Of a DNA stretch of 64,000 nt, positions 1-10,520 are shown piece after piece. Location of the stretch: NCBI RefSeq assembly GCF_014196495.1, contig NZ_JACIDT010000008.1, positions 1 to 64,000 on the forward strand. Direction: 5' to 3'. The stretch comes from Sphingobium jiangsuense. GTDB taxonomy: Bacteria > Pseudomonadota > Alphaproteobacteria > Sphingomonadales > Sphingomonadaceae. The number at the start of each line of letters is the position of its first letter. Positions within the stretch are counted from its first letter, which is position 1. The translations under genes and the position numbers were made by a program. The notes beneath the pieces are model-generated. The model was not told the DNA's origin. It saw only the letters and a list, made by a program, of their open reading frames with translations, and ran no database searches.

Positions 1-93
1 ATCGCATGGTGCGCCCTGTGGCTCGCCTCCACCGAAGCGCGATACGTCACAGGCGCAGATATCCCCGTCGATGCCGGCGCAACAGCGTGGTGA
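1..93 (+). CDS. Short-chain dehydrogenase/reductase, C-terminal fragment (cut by window edge)
   Basis: The first 30 codons before a TGA read as the typical end of a classical SDR oxidoreductase: an A-L-W-L-A-S segment, then Y-V-T-G-A-D and a final V-D-A-G-A-T-A-W. In this family these residues form the last helix and strand near the cofactor and substrate pocket. The 5' part, including the Rossmann glycine motif and the Ser-Tyr-Lys triad, lies outside the window, so the substrate is unknown. A hairpin followed by a T-run about 150 bases downstream could end its transcript. Confidence 0.8.
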   Translation: MAWCALWLASTEARYVTGADIPVDAGATAW

Positions 94-243
94 GCCGGTG
101 CGACGGAATGAGCGACATGCCGGAGGGTGCCGGTCCCGATGCTCATGACCCCCTTTGTCATGAGCGGGCATCCCCCGGCCTGTCCGTCTTGAGCCCCTCT
201 CCCTGAGGGCAGGGCGGTAACCTGATCGGGCCGGACGGGCGCA

Positions 244-270
244 AGACCGTTTCCGGCCCGGTCTCTTTTT
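244..270 (+). terminator. Likely rho-independent terminator of the leading SDR gene
   Basis: A 6-bp stem (AGACCG at 244-249 pairing with CGGTCT at 259-264) closes a 9-base loop and is followed by CTTTTT. It lies downstream of the plus-strand SDR gene and is oriented to end that transcript. Confidence 0.6.
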
Positions 271-289
271 CGCAAATCCACGCGCGAAA

Positions 290-315
290 CTCCCCGGACC
301 GGAAGGTCCGGGGAG
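290..315. terminator. Strong hairpin, probable bidirectional terminator
   Basis: A perfect 11-bp stem (CTCCCCGGACC with GGTCCGGGGAG) closed by a GGAA tetraloop lies between the 3' ends of the convergent SDR and FAD-monooxygenase genes. There is no long T-run on either side, so termination is inferred from position and stability. Confidence 0.55.
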
Positions 316-343
316 TCCGCCGGACGATCGCCTTCCCCACAGC

Positions 344-1462
344 TCAAACGGGTTCGGCGAGCGCCTTTCGGATACGGTCGGTCAGTTCGATCGGGTCGCC
401 CGCCGTTTCGGGATGCATTTCCCATTCGCCCAGTTGGATCGAGCTGGTGCCCACCAGTTTCGCGCGTTCGAAGCGGCGCTGCATGAACGCGTCGAGCGCG
501 TCCTCCACGTCACGGGCGGCGATCTCCTCCGCCAGCACCACCGCATCCTCGATCGCCATCGCCGCGCCCTGCCCCAGATGGGGCGTCGCGCTGTGCGCCG
601 CGTCGCCGATCAGGACCACCCGGCCCCTGTACCAGGGCGAGGGCAGGATGCAGGCTTCCAGCGGGCGATAGACCACCAGCGCCGGGTCGGTGACATGGCG
701 CGCCGCCTCGCCGAGGATGCCGCCATAGCCCTCCAGCCGCCTGCGCATCTCGTCGGCCAGCGTCTCCGGCGCGAAGCGGGGGTTGCCCGGCTCCTCGAAC
801 ACCGCGAAGATATACATGTCCTCCGGCGTCAGCGGGCAATAGCCGGCCTTGCCCTTGTCCTTGCCGATATAGAGGTCGCTCCATTCGAGGTCTTGCGGGC
901 GCGGCACATTGTACCGCCACACGCCCTGCCCGGTGTAGCGCGGCACCGCATCGGGGAAGAGCAGCTTGCGCGCCGCCGAATAATTGCCGTCGGCGCCGAT
1001 CACCAGATCATAGCTGCCCTTGGTGCCGTCGGTGAAGCTCACGTCCACCCGGTCGCCGCGATCCTCGATGCTCTCGAAGGTGACGCCGAGGCGCACCGGG
1101 ATGCCCAGTTCGCGCACCTTCTCGGTCAGCACCTTGTGCAGCGCCGGGCGGGTGAGGCCGAGGTCGGAGGGCAGGCCGTCCACCGCCGTCTCGCCCGGAA
1201 GCTCCTTCAGCACGCGCCCGTCGAGGTCGCAGAAGCGCGCGCCGCGATAGGCATAGCCCGCCTTCACCGCCGCATCGCCGATGCCCAGCACGTTGAGCGC
1301 GCGCACGAAATTGGCCTGCACGATGATGCCGACATGATAGACCTTCCAGTCCTTGTCGCGCTCCACCACCTCGACTTCGACGCCCTGCTGGTGGAGGCCG
1401 ATCGCGGCGGCCAGACCGCCGACGCCCCCGCCGATCACCAAGATATTCCTGGCCTTGCTCAT
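344..1462 (-). CDS. FAD-dependent aromatic-ring monooxygenase (salicylate hydroxylase-like)
   Basis: This 372-residue protein is a group A flavoprotein monooxygenase. The N-terminus carries the dinucleotide-binding V-I-G-G-G-V-G-G-L motif, the middle has G-A-D-G-N-Y-S-A (the DG motif that contacts both FAD and NAD(P)H), and the C-terminal third has G-D-A-A-H-S-A-T-P-H-L-G-Q-G for the FAD ribityl chain. Such enzymes hydroxylate phenolic or heteroaromatic substrates. The start chosen has an AGGAC-type ribosome site; an upstream ATG overlaps the stop of the preceding VOC gene as ATGA, so the two genes are probably translationally coupled. Pairing with a ring-cleavage-like dioxygenase suggests an aromatic pathway; the substrate is not identifiable. 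Confidence 0.85.
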   Translation of the reverse strand: MSKARNILVIGGGVGGLAAAIGLHQQGVEVEVVERDKDWKVYHVGIIVQANFVRALNVLGIGDAAVKAGYAYRGARFCDLDGRVLKELPGETAVDGLPSDLGLTRPALHKVLTEKVRELGIPVRLGVTFESIEDRGDRVDVSFTDGTKGSYDLVIGADGNYSAARKLLFPDAVPRYTGQGVWRYNVPRPQDLEWSDLYIGKDKGKAGYCPLTPEDMYIFAVFEEPGNPRFAPETLADEMRRRLEGYGGILGEAARHVTDPALVVYRPLEACILPSPWYRGRVVLIGDAAHSATPHLGQGAAMAIEDAVVLAEEIAARDVEDALDAFMQRRFERAKLVGTSSIQLGEWEMHPETAGDPIELTDRIRKALAEPV

Positions 1463-1479
1463 GATGGTCCTGTCCTTTC

Positions 1480-2502
1480 TCATTCAGCCGGTTCGGCAAC
1501 GGGTTTCGGGTCGGCGGGAAGGTAGCGGAGCTGGTCGTCCCGCGCGAAGCTGACGTCCCAATTGGGGTAGGCCTGCATCCAGTGGGGCAGCTCGTGCATG
1601 AAGATGGCGGTGCCGAACGGGCCGTCCCACACGCGCGGCTTCCAGCTGTCGTCGATGCAGTCGCAATCGGCGCCATATTCCATCTCGCCGCCGAGAAAGG
1701 CGACGGTATCGGTATAGAGGAAGGCGGCGGAGGTCAGGCGATGGCGACCGAGGCCCCAGCCATTGTTGCGCCAGCCCTTGCGGTCGAGATAATTTTTCCC
1801 GACCATCACCTCGTCAATATCCTCCAGCTCGAAATTGCAGTGGTGGAAGCGCAGCGTGCCGTCGAAATTGGGCATGCCCGCATGCGCATTGGCGAGGAAG
1901 ATATTGTGATGCTCATAGGCGCCGTCGGCGCGCATATAGACGCCGAAGCCCTTTTGCAGGTCGGTGACGCGGAAGCCCAAACGGTCGCGATAATAGTCCA
2001 GCGCCTCCTGCACATCCGGAAAGGTCCAGACGCAATGGTGGATGCGCTTGGGCACCGCCCGGTCGATCCATTTGCGCGGCTGGTTCAGCCTGCCGATATG
2101 GCCGACGGTGTTGCCGGGCGAGGGCGCGCCGTGCACGGCGCGCGGCCGCCAGATCTGAAGCCCGATCGCCTGCCCGAACGGGGAAACGAAATGGACCGTG
2201 CCGTCCGCGCCGGTGGTCAGTTCATGATCGCGCGAGAGGTCGGCGCACAAGTCCGCGAGCGCGCGGTCGCTGTCCACCGCCCAGACGCATTCATGCACGC
2301 CGATGCCCGTCTGCGCCGCCTGGGCGGGAAGGGCGGGGTGGCCGCGTTTCAGCAGCAGCACCTCGCCGCCGTCCATGGTTTCGAACCTCGCCGAGGTCGC
2401 GTCATGCTCCTTTGGGTAGAGGCCGTAATCGGTGAAGAAGCGGCAGCCCGTGTCGAGGTCGTCGACACGGAAAACCAGCCTCCTGATCCCGGTGATCGCC
2501 AT
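1480..2502 (-). CDS. VOC-family extradiol dioxygenase-like protein
   Basis: A 340-residue protein with two vicinal-oxygen-chelate halves, as in type I extradiol dioxygenases. The C-terminal half holds a plausible 2-His-1-Glu metal site: His near 155-156 (R-I-H-H-C-V-W), His near 220-221 (F-H-H-C-N-F-E-L) and Glu near 275 (G-G-E-M-E-Y-G). Known relatives cleave catechols next to the diol using Fe(II). The start is set at M-A-I-T-G because a GGAG sits about 8 bases upstream; the longer frame has no such site. It is first in a two-gene unit with the FAD monooxygenase. It could be a non-dioxygenase VOC member; the metal site is inferred from the motif only. Confidence 0.8.
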   Translation of the reverse strand: MAITGIRRLVFRVDDLDTGCRFFTDYGLYPKEHDATSARFETMDGGEVLLLKRGHPALPAQAAQTGIGVHECVWAVDSDRALADLCADLSRDHELTTGADGTVHFVSPFGQAIGLQIWRPRAVHGAPSPGNTVGHIGRLNQPRKWIDRAVPKRIHHCVWTFPDVQEALDYYRDRLGFRVTDLQKGFGVYMRADGAYEHHNIFLANAHAGMPNFDGTLRFHHCNFELEDIDEVMVGKNYLDRKGWRNNGWGLGRHRLTSAAFLYTDTVAFLGGEMEYGADCDCIDDSWKPRVWDGPFGTAIFMHELPHWMQAYPNWDVSFARDDQLRYLPADPKPVAEPAE

Positions 2503-2576
2503 TTTCCAAACTCCATCTTGCCGATGGATGGGATGGGGCAGGCGGGCCGGCTTTTTCTTGATCCAGCGCAAATTCG

Positions 2577-2618
2577 ATCCATGAATTGATCGGGTGGGCA
2601 CCTATCGAATTCATGGAT
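2577..2618. promoter_or_regulatory. Candidate operator upstream of the VOC/monooxygenase unit
   Basis: A perfect 11-bp inverted repeat (ATCCATGAATT at 2577-2587, AATTCATGGAT at 2608-2618) flanks 20 bases. On the minus strand it can also be read as ATGAATTCGAT facing ATCAATTCAT. It lies 75-116 bases upstream of the VOC gene start and downstream of the catalase stop, where an operator would be expected. No regulator gene is adjacent inside the window. Confidence 0.45.
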
Positions 2619-2677
2619 GGAGCGGATCCCGCCACCCCCGCTCGGCATGGCGCGGGGGCGGCGGGACCGGCGGTTCG

Positions 2678-4210
2678 TTACGCCGTCGTGCGCGTCCGGG
2701 GCGTTTCGATCGGCCGCGCGGCGACTTCGGCCGGGCCGGGCGCGGGCAGGCCCAGCGCGGCGGCGACGCCCGCGCCATATTCCGGGTCGCAACGGGTGCA
2801 ATTGTCGATATGCCGCTGCTTGATGAAGTCCGGCGCATCGCCCATCGCGCGGGCGGTGTTGCCGAACAGCGCCTGCTTCTGCTCCGCGCTCATCTGCTGG
2901 AACAGCTTGCGCGGCTGGGTGAAATAATCCTCGTCGTCCTCGCGGAAATCCCAGTGCGCGGCATCGCCGTTTATCTTCAGCGGCGGCTCGCGATATTGGG
3001 GCTGCTCCTGCCATTGGCCGAAGCTGTTCGGCTCATAATGCGGGCGGCTGCCATAATTGCCGTCGACCCGGCCATGGCCGTCGCGATGGTTGCTCATCAC
3101 CGGGCATCGCGCGGCATTGACCGGGATCTGCTGGTAATTGACGCCCAGGCGATAGCGCTGCGCATCGGCATAGTTGAACAGCCGCGCCTGCAGCATCTTG
3201 TCGGGCGAGACGCTGATGCCCGGCACGATGTTCGACGGGGCGAAGGCGGATTGCTCCACATCGGCGAAGAAATTGTCGGGATTGCGGTTCAGCTCGAACT
3301 CGCCGACCTCGATCAGCGGATAATCGGCCTTGTACCAGACCTTGGTGAGGTCGAACGGGTGGAAGCGATAGCTTTCCGCCTCGGCCTCCGGCATGATCTG
3401 CACATACATTTTCCATTTCGGGAAGTCGCCGCGCTCGATCGCCTGATAGAGGTCGCGCTGGTGCGTTTCGCGGTCGCCGCCCGCCAGCGCCGCCGCCTCC
3501 GCGTCGGTCAGGTTCTCGATGCCCTGCTGGGTCCTGAAATGGAACTTCACCCAGAAGCGCTCGCCCGCCTCGTTCCAGAAGCTGTAGGTGTGGCTGCCGA
3601 AGCCATGCATGTGGCGATAGCTTTTCGGAATGCCCCGGTCGGACATCACGATCGTCACCTGATGGAACGCCTCTGGCAGCAGCGTCCAGAAATCCCAGTT
3701 GTTGGTGGCGCTGCGCAAATTGGTGCGCGGATCGCGCTTCACCGCCTTGTTGAGATCGGGGAACTTGCGGGGATCGCGCAGGAAGAACACGGGGGTGTTG
3801 TTGCCCACCATGTCCCAATTGCCTTCCTCGGTATAGAATTTGAGCGCGAAGCCGCGAATGTCGCGTTCCGCATCCGCCGCGCCGCGCTCACCCGCGACGG
3901 TGGTGAAGCGGGCGAACATCTCCGTCTTCTTGCCGACCTGCGAGAAGATCTTCGCGCGGGTGTAGCGGGTGATGTCGTTGGTCACGGTGAAGGTGCCGAA
4001 CGCGCCCGATCCCTTGGCGTGCATGCGCCGTTCGGGGATCACTTCCCGCACGAAATTGGCGAGCTTTTCGTTCAGCCACACGTCCTGCGACAGCAAGGGC
4101 CCGCGCGGTCCGGCGGTCAGGCTGTCCTGATTGTCGGGCACCGGCGCGCCGAAGGCGGTCGTCAGGTGCGTAACCGGGCATTCGCCCGCATCGGGATGTT
4201 TACGACTCAT
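2678..4210 (-). CDS. katA: Monofunctional heme catalase
   Basis: A 510-residue small-subunit (clade 3-like) catalase that disproportionates hydrogen peroxide in the cytoplasm. The distal His lies at about 64 in [16 protein letters not shown], the distal Asn at about 137 in [10 protein letters not shown], and the proximal heme-ligand Tyr at about 347 in [12 protein letters not shown]. There is no signal peptide and no extra C-terminal flavodoxin-like domain, so it is not the large-subunit type. GGAG lies 9-10 bases before the start. It is transcribed away from a cytochrome c gene and a second, exported peroxidase, giving two compartments of peroxide defence in one locus. Confidence 0.95.
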   Translation of the reverse strand: MSRKHPDAGECPVTHLTTAFGAPVPDNQDSLTAGPRGPLLSQDVWLNEKLANFVREVIPERRMHAKGSGAFGTFTVTNDITRYTRAKIFSQVGKKTEMFARFTTVAGERGAADAERDIRGFALKFYTEEGNWDMVGNNTPVFFLRDPRKFPDLNKAVKRDPRTNLRSATNNWDFWTLLPEAFHQVTIVMSDRGIPKSYRHMHGFGSHTYSFWNEAGERFWVKFHFRTQQGIENLTDAEAAALAGGDRETHQRDLYQAIERGDFPKWKMYVQIMPEAEAESYRFHPFDLTKVWYKADYPLIEVGEFELNRNPDNFFADVEQSAFAPSNIVPGISVSPDKMLQARLFNYADAQRYRLGVNYQQIPVNAARCPVMSNHRDGHGRVDGNYGSRPHYEPNSFGQWQEQPQYREPPLKINGDAAHWDFREDDEDYFTQPRKLFQQMSAEQKQALFGNTARAMGDAPDFIKQRHIDNCTRCDPEYGAGVAAALGLPAPGPAEVAARPIETPRTRTTA

Positions 4211-4338
4211 ATTTTTTCTCCTCTACCCCTGGAAGATGCGTTTTATTATCTTGCCCTTATATACCGGAATAAACAAACTCCAAGTGGACCGGATCGGCAG
4301 AAAAAAGGCATGGGATCGCAGTGGAACGGGAAACGAGA

Positions 4339-4749
4339 ATGCTGACGGCGCGGCGTGGCGGCCTCCCCGGCGCCATTGCGATGGCGGCCGCCGCCCTGTT
4401 CGGCGCCGCGTTCCTTTCCCCGGCGACGGCCGAACCGCCGACGCCCGCGGAGGCCGGGCGCAAGCTCTTCATCCGCTGCGTCGCCTGCCATGCGGTCAGC
4501 GCGGACGCGCCGCCCCGCACCGGCCCGCATCTGGCCGGGATCGTCGGGCGCAAGGTCGCCTCGCTGCCGGATTTCGCCTATAGCGACGCGATGCGCGCCC
4601 AGAGCCATATCTGGGACGAGACGCAGCTCGACCGCTGGTTGCAGCAGCCGCAGGCCGAAATTCCGGGGCTGTGCCTGCCCTTCCGGGGATTTCCGAAGCC
4701 GGAGGACCGCAAGGCATTGATCGCCTATCTGAAGCATCCGGTGCCCTGA
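4339..4749 (+). CDS. Exported small c-type cytochrome lacking the usual Met ligand
   Basis: A 136-residue single-heme cytochrome c with an N-terminal hydrophobic export segment ending at A-T-A-E. The heme attachment motif C-V-A-C-H is at 47-51. The class I pattern seen in the paralogue at 7323 (P-G-T-K-M-P-F-R-G) is here P-G-L-C-L-P-F-R-G: the axial Met position is Leu113 and the preceding Lys is Cys112. The rest of the fold is retained, so the change looks specific. The heme may be five-coordinate or use another ligand such as Cys112; that is inference. It sits between catalase (divergent) and an exported KatG, which suggests a role with periplasmic peroxide. A GTG 18 bases upstream is an alternative start. 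Confidence 0.85.
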   Translation: MLTARRGGLPGAIAMAAAALFGAAFLSPATAEPPTPAEAGRKLFIRCVACHAVSADAPPRTGPHLAGIVGRKVASLPDFAYSDAMRAQSHIWDETQLDRWLQQPQAEIPGLCLPFRGFPKPEDRKALIAYLKHPVP

Positions 4750-4850
4750 ACCGGGCGAAGCGCCAGCGCGAAAGCCATGCGCCAGCGCGGTTTTCCGCCC
4801 CGTGCAAGGGGCGGGAGAGGGAAGTGCGGGATTTCCGATTACTCTCATGA

Positions 4851-4881
4851 TCAAAATCAATTTTTTGATTGATGCCATCAA
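4851..4881. promoter_or_regulatory. AT-rich palindromic region upstream of katG, candidate operator
   Basis: Two overlapping inverted repeats occur in this otherwise GC-rich intergenic stretch: AATCAA-TTTT-TTGATT at 4855-4870, and TTGATG-C-CATCAA at 4869-4881. They lie about 50-80 bases before the katG start. The second resembles an FNR half-site pair but the gap is 3 bases rather than 4, so FNR is not assigned. I see no clear OxyR consensus. Confidence 0.4.
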
Positions 4882-4887
4882 ATATAG

Positions 4888-7146
<2,259 letters not shown>

Positions 7147-7147
7147 A

Positions 7148-7193
7148 GCATCGTGCGCAAAAGTGGGAACCGGTTTTGCGCAACAAACGATGC
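7148..7193. repeat. REP-like stem-loop after katG
   Basis: A two-part hairpin: GCATCGT (7148-7154) pairs with ACGATGC (7187-7193), and GCGCAAAA (7155-7162) pairs with TTTTGCGC (7174-7181). The AGAGCATCGTGCGCAAAA type is one I recall as a dispersed intergenic repeat in alphaproteobacteria. It starts immediately after the katG stop and could also act in 3'-end formation. Confidence 0.6.
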
Positions 7194-7322
7194 GACAACA
7201 AGGAAAGAGCGCGCGGCCCGCGTCGGATTCTACGCAGCGCGCTCCAACCCTGAGGGTCGCACTCGGGGGACGGCGGCGCACACCACGCGCCGCCGTTTTC
7301 GCAAGCGCTGGAGAAGGACGGG

Positions 7323-7727
7323 ATGAACCTCCGGGGAAAAGGGATGGCAGGCGGCATGGCCGCGATCGTCGCCGCGTGCGGTGCTGTGGGGAGCGTCTGG
7401 ACAGTTACCGGTCAACCGGCGCTGGCCCAAACGCAGCCGCGCCCGGCGATCTTCGCGCAATGCATCGCCTGCCACACCATAGAGCGGGGCAGGAACGGCT
7501 TCGGGCCGAGCCTCGCGGGCGTGGGCGGCCGCCGCGCCGCGAGCCTGCCGGACTATGCCTATAGCCCGGCGCTCAAGGCCTCCGGCCTCATCTGGACGGC
7601 GGCCAGCCTCGACATCTGGCTGACCTCGCCGCAAAAGGCGGTGCCCGGCACCAAAATGCCCTTCCGCGGCATCGCCGACCCGGTCAGGCGCAAGGAAGTG
7701 ATCGACTATCTGCTGACGCTGAAATAG
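7323..7727 (+). CDS. Exported small class I cytochrome c
   Basis: A 134-residue monoheme cytochrome c: an N-terminal export segment ending at A-L-A-Q, heme motif C-I-A-C-H, and an axial Met in P-G-T-K-M-P-F-R-G. It is clearly paralogous to the cytochrome at 4339 through the shared S-L-P-D-Y/F-A-Y-S block, but keeps the Met ligand. It lies about 200 bases upstream of a cbb3 oxidase operon and downstream of periplasmic KatG, so it could be an electron donor to the oxidase or to the peroxidase; neither is shown by sequence. Confidence 0.9.
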   Translation: MNLRGKGMAGGMAAIVAACGAVGSVWTVTGQPALAQTQPRPAIFAQCIACHTIERGRNGFGPSLAGVGGRRAASLPDYAYSPALKASGLIWTAASLDIWLTSPQKAVPGTKMPFRGIADPVRRKEVIDYLLTLK

Positions 7728-7929
7728 CGCTCAGGAACCGATCGGCAGGGGCAGGGGCAGGGGCACTGGCCCCGTCCTGCCCCGCGAGAAATCCTGCCTT
7801 CGGAAAAACCCCGTCCGGGCGCGCTCTGCCGCGCCCGGAAAGCCCGCTCGCGCGGCCGCAATAAAACATGTATACAAAATACTTCTTTAATGCTAAGGGG
7901 CCCGAACAGCGCGCGGAGGGAATGATAGC
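7728..7929 (+). promoter_or_regulatory. Promoter region of cbb3 locus 1, no FNR box seen
   Basis: The stretch begins with a small CAGGGG tandem and GC-rich inverted repeats, then turns AT-rich at about 7860-7900, where the palindrome TGTATACA (7869-7876) lies. I searched by eye for TTGAN-N4-NTCAA and found none, in contrast to cbb3 locus 2. The promoter is probably in the AT-rich part. Confidence 0.4.
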
Positions 7930-9573
7930 GTGGTTTCAGGACTTACCTTGAGCGAGCGTCAGCGGGGGCTGATCGTCCTTGCGGTTCTCGCCTTCATCGG
8001 CCTTGCGATGGCCGTGGCGGGGGCCGGGCGGGGCGATCCGTTGCAGGCGCACGGCTATATCGTGCTGCTGTTCAGCATCGGCATCGGCTGCGTGCTGCTG
8101 AAGGGCTATTTCGCGCCGGAACCGCCCGCGACGCGGCTCGACAGCTATTATGACGACCCCAGCAAGGTCGGCATCGTCCTCGCCATGGGCTGGGCGGTGT
8201 TCGGCATGTTCGTCGGCGACTGGGTGGCGTGGCTGCTCGCCTTCCCCGACCTGACCTTCGACGCCGCCTGGTCGAGCTTCGGACGGCTGCGCCCGGCGCA
8301 TACCACCGGCGTCATCTTCGGCTTCGGCGGCAATGCGCTGATCGCCACCTCCTTCCATGTGATGCAGCGCACCGCGCGCGCGCGCATGCCCGACCAGTTC
8401 AGCCCGTGGTTCGTGCTGATCGGCTACAACCTCTTCTGCCTGCTCGCCGTCAGCGGCTATTTCCTCGGCATCACCCAGTCGAAGGAATATGCGGAGCCGG
8501 AATGGTATGCCGATATCTGGCTGGTCATCGTCTGGGTGACCTATCTGCTGCTCTACCTGCGCACGCTCGCCCGGCGCAAGGAGCCGCATATCTATGTCGC
8601 CAACTGGTATTATCTGGCGTTCATCCTGGTGGTGGCGATCCTCCACGTCGTCAACAACCTCGCGGTTCCGGCCTCGTTCGCGGGCGCGAAGAGCTATTCG
8701 GCCTTCGCGGGCGTGCAGGATGCGATGACGCAATGGTGGTACGGCCATAATGCCGTCGCATTCTTCCTGACCGCCGGTTTCCTCGGCATGCTCTATTATT
8801 ACCTGCCCAAGCGGGCGGAGCGGCCGATCTATTCCTACCGCATGTCGATCATCGGCTTCTGGGGGATCACCTTCTTCTACATGTGGGCGGGGTCGCACCA
8901 TCTGCACTACACCGCGCTGCCGCAATGGGTGCAGACGCTGGGCATGACCTTCTCGGTGATGCTGATCGTGCCTTCGTGGATCGCGGCGGCCAACGCGCTG
9001 CTGACGCTCAACGGCGCGTGGCACAAGGTACGCGACGACGCGACGCTGCGCTTCATGATGATGGCGGCGATCTTCTACGGCCTCTCCACCTTCGAAGGGT
9101 CGTTCATGGCGATCCGCTCGGTCAACTCGCTCTCCCACTATACCGACTGGACGATCGGCCATGTCCATGCGGGCGCGATGGGCTGGGTCGCGCTGATCAC
9201 CTTCGGGTCGATCTATGCGCTGGTGCCGTGGCTGTGGAAGCGCGAGCGCATGTATTCGCCCGCGCTGGTCGAGGTCCATTTCTGGCTCGCGCTGGCCGGA
9301 ACGCTGGTCTACGTCTTCGCGATGTGGAATTCGGGCATCATCCAGGGCCTGATGTGGCGCACCTACAGCGACAGCGGCACGCTGACCTATTCCTTCCTCG
9401 ATTCGATGGTCGCGATGCACCCCTATTATGTCGCGCGCGCGGTGGGCGGCCTGCTGTTCCTGATCGGCGCGGTGGTCGGATGCTATAATATCTGGATGAC
9501 CATCCGCCGTCCCTCAGGCGCGGAGGCCACCGCCGACACGCCCCTTCCCGCCACCATGCAGCCTGCGGAATAA
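7930..9573 (+). CDS. ccoN: cbb3-type cytochrome c oxidase subunit I (locus 1)
   Basis: A 547-residue polytopic membrane protein, the catalytic subunit carrying heme b and the heme b3-CuB centre. Diagnostic segments are [18 protein letters not shown] (CuB ligand His), [10 protein letters not shown] and [14 protein letters not shown], which supplies heme ligands. The start is GTG; a GGAGGG lies upstream. It is about 20 residues shorter at the N-terminus than the copy at 20480 and otherwise similar throughout. It begins a tightly packed run of overlapping genes down to ccoS. Confidence 0.97.
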   Translation: MVSGLTLSERQRGLIVLAVLAFIGLAMAVAGAGRGDPLQAHGYIVLLFSIGIGCVLLKGYFAPEPPATRLDSYYDDPSKVGIVLAMGWAVFGMFVGDWVAWLLAFPDLTFDAAWSSFGRLRPAHTTGVIFGFGGNALIATSFHVMQRTARARMPDQFSPWFVLIGYNLFCLLAVSGYFLGITQSKEYAEPEWYADIWLVIVWVTYLLLYLRTLARRKEPHIYVANWYYLAFILVVAILHVVNNLAVPASFAGAKSYSAFAGVQDAMTQWWYGHNAVAFFLTAGFLGMLYYYLPKRAERPIYSYRMSIIGFWGITFFYMWAGSHHLHYTALPQWVQTLGMTFSVMLIVPSWIAAANALLTLNGAWHKVRDDATLRFMMMAAIFYGLSTFEGSFMAIRSVNSLSHYTDWTIGHVHAGAMGWVALITFGSIYALVPWLWKRERMYSPALVEVHFWLALAGTLVYVFAMWNSGIIQGLMWRTYSDSGTLTYSFLDSMVAMHPYYVARAVGGLLFLIGAVVGCYNIWMTIRRPSGAEATADTPLPATMQPAE

Positions 9574-9579
9574 GCCCCG

Positions 9580-10353
9580 ATGTTCGGAACCCATTACCGG
9601 ATAGAGCGCAAGTCGGTCATATTGGCCGTGGCGATCATGATCGTCGCCAGCATCGGCGGGCTGATCGAGATCGCGCCGCTCTTCACCATCGACGACACGG
9701 TCGAGACCGACCCCGACATGCGCGTCTACACGCCGCTGGAGCTGGCCGGGCGCAACATCTACATCCGCGAGGGCTGCTACGCCTGCCATTCGCAGATGAT
9801 CCGCACCTTGCAGGACGAGGTGGAGCGCTACGGCCCCTATTCGCTGGCGGTGGAATCGAAATACGACCATCCGATGCTGTGGGGGTCGAAGCGCACCGGG
9901 CCGGACCTCGCCCGTATCGGCGGCAAATATTCGGACCAGTGGCACACCGCGCACCTCACCAATCCGCGCGACGTGGTGCCGCAGTCGATCATGCCGCGCT
10001 ATGGCTGGCTCGGCCGCGCGCAGCTGCACACCGCGCATCTGGGCGACGACCTGCGCGCGATGCGGGCGGTCGGCGTGCCCTATACCGACGCGATGATCGC
10101 CAACGCCGCCGCCGACGCGGTGGCGCAGGCCTCGCCCGACGACGACACCGCCGGGCTGGTCGAGCGCTATGGCGAGGAGACGCAGGTGCGGACCTTCGAC
10201 GGCGACAGGCGGACGGTGTCGGAAATGGACGCGCTGGTCGCCTATCTCCAGATCCTCGGCAAGCTGAGCAAGGCGGCGGAGCAGCCGGCGAAGGCGGTCG
10301 CGGCGGCAGCGACGGCGCCAGCAGCGGCGGAAGGGGGGCAGGCGCGGCCATGA
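9580..10353 (+). CDS. ccoO: cbb3-type oxidase monoheme subunit II (locus 1)
   Basis: A 257-residue membrane-anchored cytochrome c with one N-terminal membrane helix and a single heme motif C-Y-A-C-H, within the family signature [17 protein letters not shown]. The T-G-P-D-L-A-R block and a Met-containing S-I-M-P-R-Y-G-W-L segment are also typical. It passes electrons from CcoP to CcoN. The C-terminal tail is Ala-rich and low in complexity. Its stop overlaps the ccoQ start as ATGA. Confidence 0.97.
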   Translation: MFGTHYRIERKSVILAVAIMIVASIGGLIEIAPLFTIDDTVETDPDMRVYTPLELAGRNIYIREGCYACHSQMIRTLQDEVERYGPYSLAVESKYDHPMLWGSKRTGPDLARIGGKYSDQWHTAHLTNPRDVVPQSIMPRYGWLGRAQLHTAHLGDDLRAMRAVGVPYTDAMIANAAADAVAQASPDDDTAGLVERYGEETQVRTFDGDRRTVSEMDALVAYLQILGKLSKAAEQPAKAVAAAATAPAAAEGGQARP

Positions 10354-10520
10354 CCATCGACCATCACATGCTGGTCGGCTTCGCCAAGTCGTTCGGGCTG
10401 TTCTACCTGCTGGCGATGGCGGCGGTGGCGCTGATCTACGCCTGCTGGCCGGCGAACCGCAACCGGTTCGACAAGGCGGCGCGCGACATTATCGACGATG
10501 AGGACAGGCCGTGGCACTAG
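10350..10520 (+). CDS. ccoQ: cbb3-type oxidase subunit CcoQ (locus 1)
   Basis: A 56-residue protein with one membrane helix (about residues 14-33) and a charged acidic C-terminus ending D-D-E-D-R-P-W-H. Size, topology and position between ccoO and ccoP identify CcoQ, a small subunit that stabilises the assembled oxidase. It overlaps ccoO by 4 bases and ccoP by 10. Confidence 0.9.
   Translation: MTIDHHMLVGFAKSFGLFYLLAMAAVALIYACWPANRNRFDKAARDIIDDEDRPWH

Noticed and set aside
4869..4881. TTGATGCCATCAA as an FNR box for katG
   Set aside because: The half-sites are 3 bases apart instead of 4, so FNR-type binding is not supported.
7728..7929. FNR box before cbb3 locus 1
   Set aside because: No TTGAN-N4-NTCAA pattern found by eye on either strand; only a TGTATACA palindrome.
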